Below, piece after piece: positions 8,616-15,941 of a DNA stretch of 35,499 nucleotides. Position 1 is the first letter of the stretch, and every line of letters begins with the position of its first letter. This DNA is from Candidatus Solibacter usitatus (GTDB lineage: Bacteria; Acidobacteriota; Terriglobia; Bryobacterales; Bryobacteraceae), in assembly GCA_016213245.1 (NCBI GenBank), contig JACRBC010000149.1, forward strand, positions 1-35,499, given 5' to 3'. Both the position numbers and the translations under genes were made by a program. Under the pieces are notes generated by a model that worked only from the letters and a program-made list of their open reading frames with translations, did no database searches and was not told where the DNA came from.

Positions 8616-9982
8616 AGGCCAAAGCGCCGGATGCGCCGATAGAGGGCGCTACGGCTGAGGCCGAGCGCGCCGGCGGCCTGGCTGACATTGCCGTCATGGC
8701 GGGCGAGGGCCTTGCGGATGAGGAATGTCTCGACCTCCTCGATGCTCATCTCCTGGAGGCGGCTGGCGGAGTCGTCGCGGGCGGGGCGGAGGGCGAGGTC
8801 GGCCGGGCGCACGAGGGTGTCGCGGGCCATGAGGACGGCGCGTTCGATCACGTGGTTCAGCTCCCGGACATTGCCCGGCCAAAGGTGGTCGAGCAAGGCC
8901 TGGAGGGCGGCCGGATCGAAACCGGAGACGGGCTTGCGATAGCGGCGCGCCATGAGGGCGAGGTGGCGGGCGGCCAGCAGCGGGATGTCCTGCTTGCGTT
9001 CGCGCAGCGGGGGCAGGTGGATCTCGATGGTGTTGAGGCGGAAGAGCAGGTCCTGGCGGAAGCGGCCGGCGGCGCACTCCTGGTGGATGAGGGCATTGGT
9101 GGCCGAGAGCACGCGGACATCGACCTGCCGGGTTCTGGAGGAGCCGACGCGTTCCAGTTCGCCGGTTTCCAAAACGCGCAGCAGTTTGGATTGGAGATTG
9201 AATGGGAGATTGGCGATTTCGTCCAGGAAGATGGTGCCGTGGTGGGCGAGCTCGAAGCGGCCGACACGGTCGGACTTTGCATCGGTGAACGCGCCCTTGA
9301 CGTGGCCGAAGAGCTCGCTTTCGAAGACTCCTTCGGCGAGGCCGCCCATGTTGACGGTGATCATGGGCTGGGCGGATCGCTCGCTGATGGCGTAGAGGGT
9401 GCGGGCGACGACTTCCTTGCCGGCGCCAGGTTCGCCGGTGATGAGCACGTTGGCATCGGAGGGGCCGACGCGGGCGATCATGTCGAGCACGGGCTGCATG
9501 GAGGGCGCCTCGGCGATCATCGCCGGGCGGCTGTCGGCTTGCAGGAGGCGGTTTTCGGCTTCCAGCCTGGCGCCGCGCTGCAAGGCGGCTGAAAGTTGGA
9601 GCTGGGTGCGGACGATGGTGAGCAGGCGGGCGTTGTCCCAGGGCTTCTGGATGAAGTCCCTGGCCCCGCGGCGCATGGCCTCGACGGCCAGTTCCACGCT
9701 GCCCCAGGCTGTCATGACGACGATGGGGAGCAAGGCGTCGGCGTTTTGCACGCGGCTCATCAGGTCGAGGCCTTCCCGGCCGGAGGTGGTGTCGCGGATG
9801 TAGTTGAGGTCCATCAGGAGGAGGTCGTACTCCCGGTGCTCGAGCGCCGCGAGGACGGCCTGGGGGGATGAGACGCAATCGAGGATGAAGCCATCCGGCT
9901 TGAGGAGGAGGCGGAGGGCGGCGAGGACGTCGTCCTGGTCGTCGGCGATGAGGAGGCGCGGCTTGGAGGCGGTGGTGGACAT
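8612..9982 (-). CDS. NtrC-family sigma-54-dependent response regulator
   Basis: 456 residues. Receiver domain at 1-125 with acidic pocket IADDQDD and phospho-acceptor Asp58 (LLMDLNY); AAA+ domain about 155-385 with Walker A GEPGAGKE (183-190), Walker B IFLDEI (251-256) and arginine-finger region RFRQDLLFRLN; Fis-type helix-turn-helix at the C-terminus (VSQAAGALGLSRSALYRRI). The sigma-54-contacting loop reads GAFTDA (230-235) instead of GAFTGA. The start ATG 9982 lies beside a repeat array, so the upstream region offers little room for a dedicated promoter; expression probably comes from the upstream transport genes. It likely controls the permease genes on either side. Confidence 0.93.
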   Translation of the reverse strand: MSTTASKPRLLIADDQDDVLAALRLLLKPDGFILDCVSSPQAVLAALEHREYDLLLMDLNYIRDTTSGREGLDLMSRVQNADALLPIVVMTAWGSVELAVEAMRRGARDFIQKPWDNARLLTIVRTQLQLSAALQRGARLEAENRLLQADSRPAMIAEAPSMQPVLDMIARVGPSDANVLITGEPGAGKEVVARTLYAISERSAQPMITVNMGGLAEGVFESELFGHVKGAFTDAKSDRVGRFELAHHGTIFLDEIANLPFNLQSKLLRVLETGELERVGSSRTRQVDVRVLSATNALIHQECAAGRFRQDLLFRLNTIEIHLPPLRERKQDIPLLAARHLALMARRYRKPVSGFDPAALQALLDHLWPGNVRELNHVIERAVLMARDTLVRPADLALRPARDDSASRLQEMSIEEVETFLIRKALARHDGNVSQAAGALGLSRSALYRRIRRFGL

Positions 9983-9991
9983 GATCGGTTA

Positions 9992-10246
9992 CACGCTCGC
10001 GGCTTTACTCGCTGGCGCTGGCGAGGCGACCTGCTCACCCGCTCGCTACCGCTCGCGGCTTTACTCGCTGGCGCTGGCGAGGCGACCTGCTCACCCGCTC
10101 GCTACCGCTCGCGGCTCTACGTTCTAAGCGCGCTCGCTACCGCTCGCGGCTCTACGTTCTAAGCGCGCTCGCTACCGCTCGCGGCTCTACTGGCTGGCGC
10201 TGGCGAGGCTACCTGCTCACCCGCTCGCTACCGCTCGCGGCTCTAC
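9992..10246. repeat. Intergenic tandem repeat array 1 (core CGCTCGCGGCTCTAC)
   Basis: About 255 bases between the response regulator start and the stop codon of the ATPase gene consist almost only of repeats. Two unit types share the core CGCTCGCGGCTYTAC: a 56-base unit, which includes GGCGCTGGCGAGGCGACCTG, and a unit of about 34-35 bases ending ACGTTCTAAGCG. Inside each unit CGCTCGC occurs twice, separated by TAC. The array stops exactly at the ATPase stop codon. It is related to the array at 23121-23405. It is not a CRISPR: there are no unique spacers. Confidence 0.9.
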
Positions 10247-10906
10247 TCAGGAGATCCAGCCATCCACTATACGAACAATGCGGTGGGCATAGGAGGCGTT
10301 GGTCTCCGAGTGGGTCACCATGACAATGGTAGCGCCCTGCTGGTTGAGTTTCTTGAACATCTCCATGATTTCGATGCCTTGCGACGAGTGGAGATTGCCA
10401 GTGGGCTCGTCGGCGAGGATGACTTTGGGGTTGGCGATGATGGCGCGGGCGAGGCCGACCAGTTGCTGCTGCCCGCCGGAGAGCTGGGAGGGGAAGAGGT
10501 CCTTCTTGCCGACGATCTGAAAGCGATCGAGCATGTCGGCGACCATGGCCTGGCGGTCGGCCTTCCTGATGTCGCGATAGGAGAGCGGGACGTCGAGGTT
10601 CTCGGCGACGGTGAGGTCGTCCAGCAGGTGGTAGCTCTGGAAGACGAAGCCGAAGTGTTTCTTGTAGATTTCGAAGCGTTTCCCGCGGTCGAGTTTGTGG
10701 ATGTCGTGATCGAAAAAGCGATACTCGCCGGTCCAGGCGGTGTCGTGCATCCCGAGGACATGGAGCAGCGTGGACTTGCCGGCGCCGGAGGGGCCCATGA
10801 CGGCGATGAAGTCGCCCTCCTTGATGTCGAGATCGATGCGGCGGAGGACGTAGAAGCGGTCGGGGCCCTGCTGGTAGAACTTTTCGAGATTGCGCAAGGA
10901 GATCAT
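10247..10906 (-). CDS. ABC transporter ATPase, MacB/LolD type (second ATPase of cluster)
   Basis: 219 residues, the normal length for a free-standing ATPase of the MacB/LolD/FtsE group. Walker [11 protein letters not shown]-loop FVFQSYHLL, signature [14 protein letters not shown], Walker [13 protein letters not shown] and H-loop VMVTHSE are all intact, so it should hydrolyse ATP. The signature continues with Q-Q-L where the family usually has Q-Q-R, a small deviation. It follows the 804-residue permease stop by three bases (10907-10909) and is surely its partner. The 264-base repeat-filled gap downstream separates it from the two-component genes. Confidence 0.93.
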   Translation of the reverse strand: MISLRNLEKFYQQGPDRFYVLRRIDLDIKEGDFIAVMGPSGAGKSTLLHVLGMHDTAWTGEYRFFDHDIHKLDRGKRFEIYKKHFGFVFQSYHLLDDLTVAENLDVPLSYRDIRKADRQAMVADMLDRFQIVGKKDLFPSQLSGGQQQLVGLARAIIANPKVILADEPTGNLHSSQGIEIMEMFKKLNQQGATIVMVTHSETNASYAHRIVRIVDGWIS

Positions 10907-10909
10907 GGT

Positions 10910-13324
10910 TCACTCGTGGCGGAGGGCGATCAGAGGGTCGGTGCGAGTGGCGCGCAGGGCGGGGATGAGGCCGGCGGCGAGGAGAGCGCAGGTCAGGGCC
11001 AGAGGCATGGCGACGAAGGCCAGCGGGTCCAGGGACGTCACGCCGAAGAGAAAGCGGCGCAGGAGGGTGGCGGCGCCGAGGCTGGAAGCGAGGCCCACGG
11101 GGATTCCGACAGCGGCCAGAAGGAGTCCCTCGCGGAAGACCATGCGGAGGATGTGGGGCCGCCGGGCGCCCAGAGCGAGGCGGATGCCGATTTCGCGGGT
11201 GCGCTCGCGGACCGAACCGGCCATGAGGCTGTAGACGCCGAGAACGGCGAGGAAGAGCGCCACTCCGGCCAGGACGGAGAGGATGGAGGCGACGTAGCCG
11301 ATGCCGATGGTGCTGTCGTCGATCAGCTTGCGGAAGGAGCGGACCAGCGCCAGCGGCTGGGACGGGTCGATGTCGCGGACGGCTTGGCGCACTTGGGGCA
11401 TGAGTGTGTAGGGATCGCCGGAGGTACGAAGAGCGACATCGAAGGCGCCCCAGCCGGATTGGGTGTACGGAAGGTAGACGAGCGGCTCGGGAGCGCGGCC
11501 GGTGAAGTTGTGCAGGACGTCTCCGGCCACGCCGGTGATGGTCCACCAGGCGCCGTCGCCGAGATGGAAGCGGCGGCCGAGGGGGTCTTCGCCGGGAAAG
11601 TAATCCTTGACGAAGGCGGCGGTGACGATGGCGGTACGCTGGGCGTCGCGGGATTCGGCGCCACTGAAGGCACGGCCCCGGAGCAGTGGGATTCCGAGAG
11701 TGGGAAAGAACGAACCGGAGATGTTCTGGACCTGGGCGACATCCTGCGGCCGGCCGCCGGGAATGCTGGGACGGCCCTCGATGGTGACGAAGGAGCGGTT
11801 GGTGGAGTCCGAGTAGGGAAGATTGGAGGTGATGGCGGCGCTCTGGACGCCGGGGGCGCGGCTGAGGGAATCGAGGAGGCGGCCCTGGAAAGCGGCGACG
11901 GCGAGGTGGTCGGGGTAGCGGTGCTGGGGGAGGGTGATGCGCAGGGTGAGGACGCGGGCGGGGTCGGTGGTGACCGGCAGCCGGCCGATGGCGCGGAAAC
12001 CTTTGACCATCAGGGCAGCGCCGGAGAGCAGGACGAGCGCGACGGCGATTTCGCCGGCGACGAGGAAGTTGCGCAGGCGGTGGCGGGCCGCCGTGCCGGT
12101 GGCGGAACGTCCCGACTCGTGGAGGTTTTCGAGGATCGGCGTGCGGCTGAGCCAGAGCGCGGGACCGAGGCCGGAGACGATGCCGGCGGCGACGGCGGTG
12201 AGCGCCGTGTAGAACAGCACCAGGCCGTTCAAGCCGAGGCGCTGCCAGCCGGGCAGGAAGCGTTCGACTTCGGGGGGCATGGACGACTTCATCAGGTCCA
12301 GCGACCAGGCTGCGACGAAAAGGCCGAGGGCGGCGCCGGCAAGGGCGACCAGGATGCTTTCGGCCACCACCTGGCGCAGGAGGCGGAGCCGGGGAGCGCC
12401 CAACGCCCCGCGAACGGCCATCTCCCGGGTGCGTGAAAGCACGCGCGAGAATTGCAGGCCGGCGACGTTCAGGCAGGCGATGAAGAGCAGGAACAGCGCG
12501 GCGGCGATGGTGATGCGCGTGTACTGCGGCGTCAAGTCGCCGGAGACGCGATGGCGGATGAGCTCCACGCGGGCGCTCAGCCGGCCGTGATTGGCCGGAA
12601 ACTGGCGGGCGAGATCGCCGGCGAGAACTTTGAATTCGGCGCGCGCCTGATCGAGAGTCGTCCCTGGCTGCAGACGGCCGCAGACGCGCAGATAGAAGGC
12701 GTCACTGCCGGTCCATTCGGCGAAGGTGAGGGCGAGCGGCACCCAAAAATCAGAGGGCGGGGGGAAGGTGAAGCCCTTGGGCATGACGCCAACAACCTGA
12801 AACGCGCGGCCGCTCAGCTCGATGGTGCGGCCGAGGATATCGGGCGAGGCGCCGAACTGGCGCTCCCAGAGGTTGTGACTGAGCACGACGGAACGGTCGC
12901 TGCCGGGGGAGTCTTCCTCCTTGAGAAAGACACGGCCGAGGAGAGGTTGAATCCGCATCACCTCGAAGAAACTGGAGGTGACCCGAGCGCCCTCGATGGG
13001 GACGGGGTCCCCCGCGCCGGTGAGGTTGGCTGCCCAGGGGCGGGAAGCGGCGAGCGTTTCGGTGGAGCGGGAGGAGAGGGCGTAGTGAGAGAAGTCGTAG
13101 GGAGTGACGGAGTGGAAGCTGGCGGGATCGGATTCGCTCATGGCGCCGAGCATGACGACGCGGTCGATGTCCGGAATGGGCAGCGGCCGCAGGAGCAACG
13201 CGTCGGCGACCGAGTACATCGACGTGCTGAGGCCGATGCCCACGGCCAACGCGATGACGGCGGCGGCGGCCGCTCCGGGTTTCTTGAAGAGGCGGTGGAC
13301 AGCGCCGCGGAGGTCTTCGAGCAT
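10910..13324 (-). CDS. ADOP-type duplicated MacB/FtsX permease
   Basis: 804 residues (MLEDLRGAVHRLFKKPGAAA). As in the other large permease, the order is helix (AAVIALAVGIGLSTSMYSVA), MacB_PCD periplasmic domain, FtsX domain (ACLNVAGLQFSRVLSRTREM followed by AVRGALGAPR), a helix near AGEIAVALVLLSGAALMVKG, a second periplasmic domain and a second FtsX domain (LMAGSVRERTREIGIRLALG) closed by a helix before LIPALRATRTDPLIALRHE. This is a fused pair of what are usually two identical subunits, so one polypeptide may form the whole membrane part. It sits between an 81-aa secreted peptide (15-base gap) and an ATPase (3-base gap). Substrate unknown; efflux or envelope-stress roles are usual for the group. 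Confidence 0.9.
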   Translation of the reverse strand: MLEDLRGAVHRLFKKPGAAAAAVIALAVGIGLSTSMYSVADALLLRPLPIPDIDRVVMLGAMSESDPASFHSVTPYDFSHYALSSRSTETLAASRPWAANLTGAGDPVPIEGARVTSSFFEVMRIQPLLGRVFLKEEDSPGSDRSVVLSHNLWERQFGASPDILGRTIELSGRAFQVVGVMPKGFTFPPPSDFWVPLALTFAEWTGSDAFYLRVCGRLQPGTTLDQARAEFKVLAGDLARQFPANHGRLSARVELIRHRVSGDLTPQYTRITIAAALFLLFIACLNVAGLQFSRVLSRTREMAVRGALGAPRLRLLRQVVAESILVALAGAALGLFVAAWSLDLMKSSMPPEVERFLPGWQRLGLNGLVLFYTALTAVAAGIVSGLGPALWLSRTPILENLHESGRSATGTAARHRLRNFLVAGEIAVALVLLSGAALMVKGFRAIGRLPVTTDPARVLTLRITLPQHRYPDHLAVAAFQGRLLDSLSRAPGVQSAAITSNLPYSDSTNRSFVTIEGRPSIPGGRPQDVAQVQNISGSFFPTLGIPLLRGRAFSGAESRDAQRTAIVTAAFVKDYFPGEDPLGRRFHLGDGAWWTITGVAGDVLHNFTGRAPEPLVYLPYTQSGWGAFDVALRTSGDPYTLMPQVRQAVRDIDPSQPLALVRSFRKLIDDSTIGIGYVASILSVLAGVALFLAVLGVYSLMAGSVRERTREIGIRLALGARRPHILRMVFREGLLLAAVGIPVGLASSLGAATLLRRFLFGVTSLDPLAFVAMPLALTCALLAAGLIPALRATRTDPLIALRHE

Positions 13325-13339
13325 AGGGGGCTCCCGCGC

Positions 13340-13585
13340 CTAGCCTGAGGCGATCGCGGCACGGGTTGCCGCGCGAGATCGTGGGGCGGCAAGCCGGTCG
13401 AAACGCCGCTCGAAGCGCCGCATCCGCCGTTCCAGGCGGCGCCAGACGCGCTGGCTCCGCTCATCCGAGGCCTGGGTGGGGTGGCGCGCGGTGGAGACGA
13501 GCGAGAGACCGGCTTTGGGCATGCCGAGGGCCGGCACGCGGAAGGCGGCGATCAGCAGCAGCGCGGCGGCGATTCTTCCGGTCAT
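13340..13585 (-). CDS. Small secreted Arg-rich protein within the transporter cluster
   Basis: 81 residues, family not recognised. ATG 13585 overlaps the TGA of the ATPase gene (13582-13585, ATGA) and the stop lies 15 bases before the permease start, so it is packed like a real member of the operon. Residues 1-21 (MTGRIAAALLLIAAFRVPAL) look like a signal peptide. The rest is strongly basic with a probable amphipathic helix (RVWRRLERRMRRFERRFDRL). It may be a periplasmic accessory subunit of the transporter. The function is unknown; high GC alone could also create such a frame, so confidence is moderate. Confidence 0.55.
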   Translation of the reverse strand: MTGRIAAALLLIAAFRVPALGMPKAGLSLVSTARHPTQASDERSQRVWRRLERRMRRFERRFDRLAAPRSRAATRAAIASG

Positions 13586-14280
13586 GAGACGGTCCCCACG
13601 CTTTCTTCCACGATGCGGCCGTCGAAGAGCCTGATGGTGCGCTGAGCAAGAAGTGCGTAGCGCGGGTCGTGGGTCACCATGCAGATGGTGGCGCCGGAGC
13701 GGTGGAGTTCGCTGAGCAGTTCCATGACGGACTCGCCGTTGGCCGAGTCCAGGTTGCCGGTCGGCTCATCGGCGAGCAGGATGGAGGGGCTGCCGACCAG
13801 GGCGCGGGCCACGGCCACGCGCTGCTGCTGGCCGCCGGAGAGCTGCGACGGGTAGTGTTTCACGCGGTGGGACATGCCGACGCGTTCCAGCGCTTCATGG
13901 ACGCGTTTCCTGCGTTCGGCCGAGCCCATGCCGCGGTAGGTGAGCGGCAGTTCGACGTTTTCGTAGACGGTGAGGTCTCCGATCAGGTTGAAGGCCTGAA
14001 AGATGAAGCCGATCTCGCGGTTGCGGATGCGCGCGCGATCGCCCAGTTTGAGGTTCTGGACCGCCTGCCCGTTGAGGGTGTAAGCGCCGGAACTGGGGGA
14101 GTCGAGCAGTCCGAGGATGGCCAGGAGCGTGGACTTGCCACAACCGGAAGGTCCGGCGATGGTGACGTATTCACCCTTCCTGATGTCGAGGTGGATCCCG
14201 GCGAGTGCGTGGGTCTCGACATCTTCGGTGGTGAAGACCTTGGTCACGCCGTCAAGGCTGATCATGCTCTGGTCGCTCAT
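13582..14280 (-). CDS. ABC transporter ATPase, MacB/LolD type (first ATPase of cluster)
   Basis: 232 residues from ATG 14280 (MSDQSMISLDGVTKVF); chosen because AGGAGA precedes it by nine bases and the family's first strand begins there. Walker A GPSGCGKSTL, Q-loop FIFQAFNLI, signature LSGGQQQRVAVARAL, Walker [12 protein letters not shown] and H-loop CMVTHDP are intact. It powers MacB-like permeases that lack their own nucleotide-binding domain. It lies 38 bases after the MacA-like adaptor gene and overlaps the 81-residue peptide gene by four bases. Compared with the other ATPase it has a canonical signature; the two are not close duplicates. Confidence 0.94.
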   Translation of the reverse strand: MSDQSMISLDGVTKVFTTEDVETHALAGIHLDIRKGEYVTIAGPSGCGKSTLLAILGLLDSPSSGAYTLNGQAVQNLKLGDRARIRNREIGFIFQAFNLIGDLTVYENVELPLTYRGMGSAERRKRVHEALERVGMSHRVKHYPSQLSGGQQQRVAVARALVGSPSILLADEPTGNLDSANGESVMELLSELHRSGATICMVTHDPRYALLAQRTIRLFDGRIVEESVGTVS

Positions 14281-14318
14281 GCTGGCAGTCTCCTGTGCCG
14301 CCGCGCGGCGGCGGTGTC

Positions 14319-15572
14319 TCAGTTCAGGCGCAGGCGGTCCTGGCCGTCCCACGCGGTCATGTCGGAAAGTACGACCTTGTCGCCGACTTTCAGGCCTTCG
14401 AGAATCTCGACGGTCTGGACGGAGACGCGGCCGATGCGGACCTGGACTCGATTGGCCTCTTTGCCGCCGGGCGTCAGCCGGAAGAGGCTGATCAGGCTAT
14501 TGGGCTGGCCGAAAACCGGGCGTTGAACGAACATGACATCGGTGAGGCGCTCGAGCTCGACCGTGCCTTCCACGCTGAGGTCGGGGCGGGCGCCCTGGGG
14601 GAGTTTATCCTCCAGGCGGATGTCGACGGTGACATTGCCGAGAACCGCCGCCGGATCGATGCGCGAGACCTTGCCGGCGATCACGCCGTTGTGGGTGTCC
14701 ACCTGGGCGGCCTGGCCGATCATCACGTCCTTGGCCTGCGTCTCGGGAATCTTGATCTCGGCTTTGAGCCGCTCCGGCTGGGCGATCTTGGCCAGCGTCG
14801 CGCCGGCCATCAGCCGCTGGCCGACCTCCACCGCCATCTGTTGCAGGACGCCGTGCGTGCCGGCGCGCACCTTGAGCTGATCCACCTGCTCCTTTCTGAG
14901 CCGGTAGGCGGCGCGCAGCTTCTCGATCTGCACCTGCTGGGAGGCGATCTGGGCCTCCGCCGAAGCGCCACTGATGTCCAGGCGCTTCCTGTCAATGTCG
15001 AGGCGTTTGGACGATTCCTCGGCCGTGGCGCGAGAGAGACGGACGGTGAGGTCCGGGGTGAGCCCCTCCTTGCCCAGCGCCTCGTCGCGTTCCGACCTGA
15101 GCTTGGCCTGGACGAACTCGCTCTCCACGCGGGCAACGGCGGAACGGAGATCGAGGTGTGCGGTTTCGAGCTTGACCCGGAGGTCGGCGAGGTTGGCTTC
15201 CGCGGCTTTGACCTGCCACCGCAGGTCTTCGGCGTCCAACTGGAGCTGCGGATTGCTGAGGATGAGGATGACGGTGTCTTTCCTGACCAGCGCGCCGGGG
15301 CGGAGGATGATCTTCTCCACGCGTCCCTCGGTGAGAGCGGGAATCAGGAGGGTCTCCTCGGGAACCAGCGTACCGAGGCCGCGGACCTGGCGAAGCATGG
15401 GGCCGCGCCTGACGGTGTCGGTCCACAATGTTCCGCCTTCCACGGTGGGGGCCGCCGGCTTCAGCCGGGACAGCGCCCAGGTGATGAGCGGGATGGCGGC
15501 CGCAACGATTCCCACCAGGATGGTGCGGCGGATGATTTTCCGCTTCCGGGCTCCTTCGCGCGGGACGTCCAT
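14319..15572 (-). CDS. MacA/HlyD-family periplasmic adaptor protein
   Basis: 417 residues from ATG 15572 (MDVPREGARKRKIIRRTILV), chosen for the GGGAGAG ribosome site just upstream. A single N-terminal membrane anchor (about 17-34) is followed by a barrel-sandwich/lipoyl half (RGPMLRQVRGLGTLVPEET), a long coiled-coil hairpin (about 110-225, rich in Ala, Leu, Glu and Lys), the second lipoyl half (VRAGTHGVLQQMAVEVGQRL) and a beta-barrel and membrane-proximal domain. Such adaptors link an inner-membrane ABC permease to an outer-membrane channel. It is the first gene of the cluster, and a 369-base untranslated region upstream carries the candidate control sites. No TolC-like gene is in the window. 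Confidence 0.92.
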   Translation of the reverse strand: MDVPREGARKRKIIRRTILVGIVAAAIPLITWALSRLKPAAPTVEGGTLWTDTVRRGPMLRQVRGLGTLVPEETLLIPALTEGRVEKIILRPGALVRKDTVILILSNPQLQLDAEDLRWQVKAAEANLADLRVKLETAHLDLRSAVARVESEFVQAKLRSERDEALGKEGLTPDLTVRLSRATAEESSKRLDIDRKRLDISGASAEAQIASQQVQIEKLRAAYRLRKEQVDQLKVRAGTHGVLQQMAVEVGQRLMAGATLAKIAQPERLKAEIKIPETQAKDVMIGQAAQVDTHNGVIAGKVSRIDPAAVLGNVTVDIRLEDKLPQGARPDLSVEGTVELERLTDVMFVQRPVFGQPNSLISLFRLTPGGKEANRVQVRIGRVSVQTVEILEGLKVGDKVVLSDMTAWDGQDRLRLN

Positions 15573-15601
15573 GGAATGCTCTCCCTCAAGTGGTGGCACG
15601 C

Positions 15602-15617
15602 GGCAGGCCATGCCCCA
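15602..15617 (-). promoter_or_regulatory. Candidate sigma-54 promoter of the MacA cluster
   Basis: On the minus strand TGGGGCATGGCCTGCC has GG and GC separated by exactly ten bases, the -24/-12 spacing of sigma-54 promoters (consensus TGGCAC-N5-TTGCA). Transcription would begin near 15591, about 19 bases before the adaptor start. The match beyond GG, GC and the neighbouring T is weak; what raises interest is the sigma-54-type activator encoded in the same cluster. Confidence 0.35.
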
Positions 15618-15683
15618 GGAGTCCAGCATATCAATTGTTTTTAACGAGTTGGGGGAATCGCAGAACTCCGGCTCCGGCCCGGA

Positions 15684-15705
15684 GTGTCCGTTTCCGGGAC
15701 GACAC
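15684..15705. promoter_or_regulatory. Enhancer-like palindrome for an NtrC-type regulator
   Basis: GTGTC (15684-15688) and GACAC (15701-15705) form an inverted repeat with a 12-base spacer. Fis-type activators of the NtrC family often bind TGTC-N10-14-GACA palindromes about 100-150 bases upstream of their promoter, and this one is about 100 bases upstream of the predicted start. That the regulator encoded at 8612-9982 binds here is inference. Confidence 0.4.
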
Positions 15706-15850
15706 ATGACCGAAAACGTGAAGCACCTCCTTGCGAGTCACTGGAAGGGCTGGCGCCAAAGAGGCGAGTAGCAGGACGACAGGGGGATCGACGGACGCGA
15801 AGAGAGGGGAGAAGCTGGAATCAACAGAGAAACAGATTTCTCCTCCTCAT

Positions 15851-15887
15851 AGCGGCCGGCCATCACCTCCTCCGATGGCCGGCCGCT
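15851..15887 (-). terminator. Strong hairpin, probable terminator of the GGDEF-EAL gene
   Basis: A perfect 14-bp stem (AGCGGCCGGCCATC at 15851-15864, GATGGCCGGCCGCT at 15874-15887) with a nine-base loop lies 55 bases downstream of the GGDEF-EAL stop on the minus strand. No U-run follows, common in GC-rich genomes. It would isolate the MacA cluster from upstream transcription. Confidence 0.55.
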
Positions 15888-15941
15888 TCACTTTGTGCCG
15901 GACAAGAAGCGACAGGCCGACCCAGCTCACGCTCGAGGCCG

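Noticed and set aside
9992..10246. CRISPR array
   Set aside because: Units are adjacent or vary internally; no regular unique spacers and no cas genes nearby.
10283..12436. 717-residue plus-strand frame opposite ATPase and permease genes
   Set aside because: Spans two real genes and their gap on the other strand, has no family motifs and the same Gly/Asp/Glu bias as other mirror frames.
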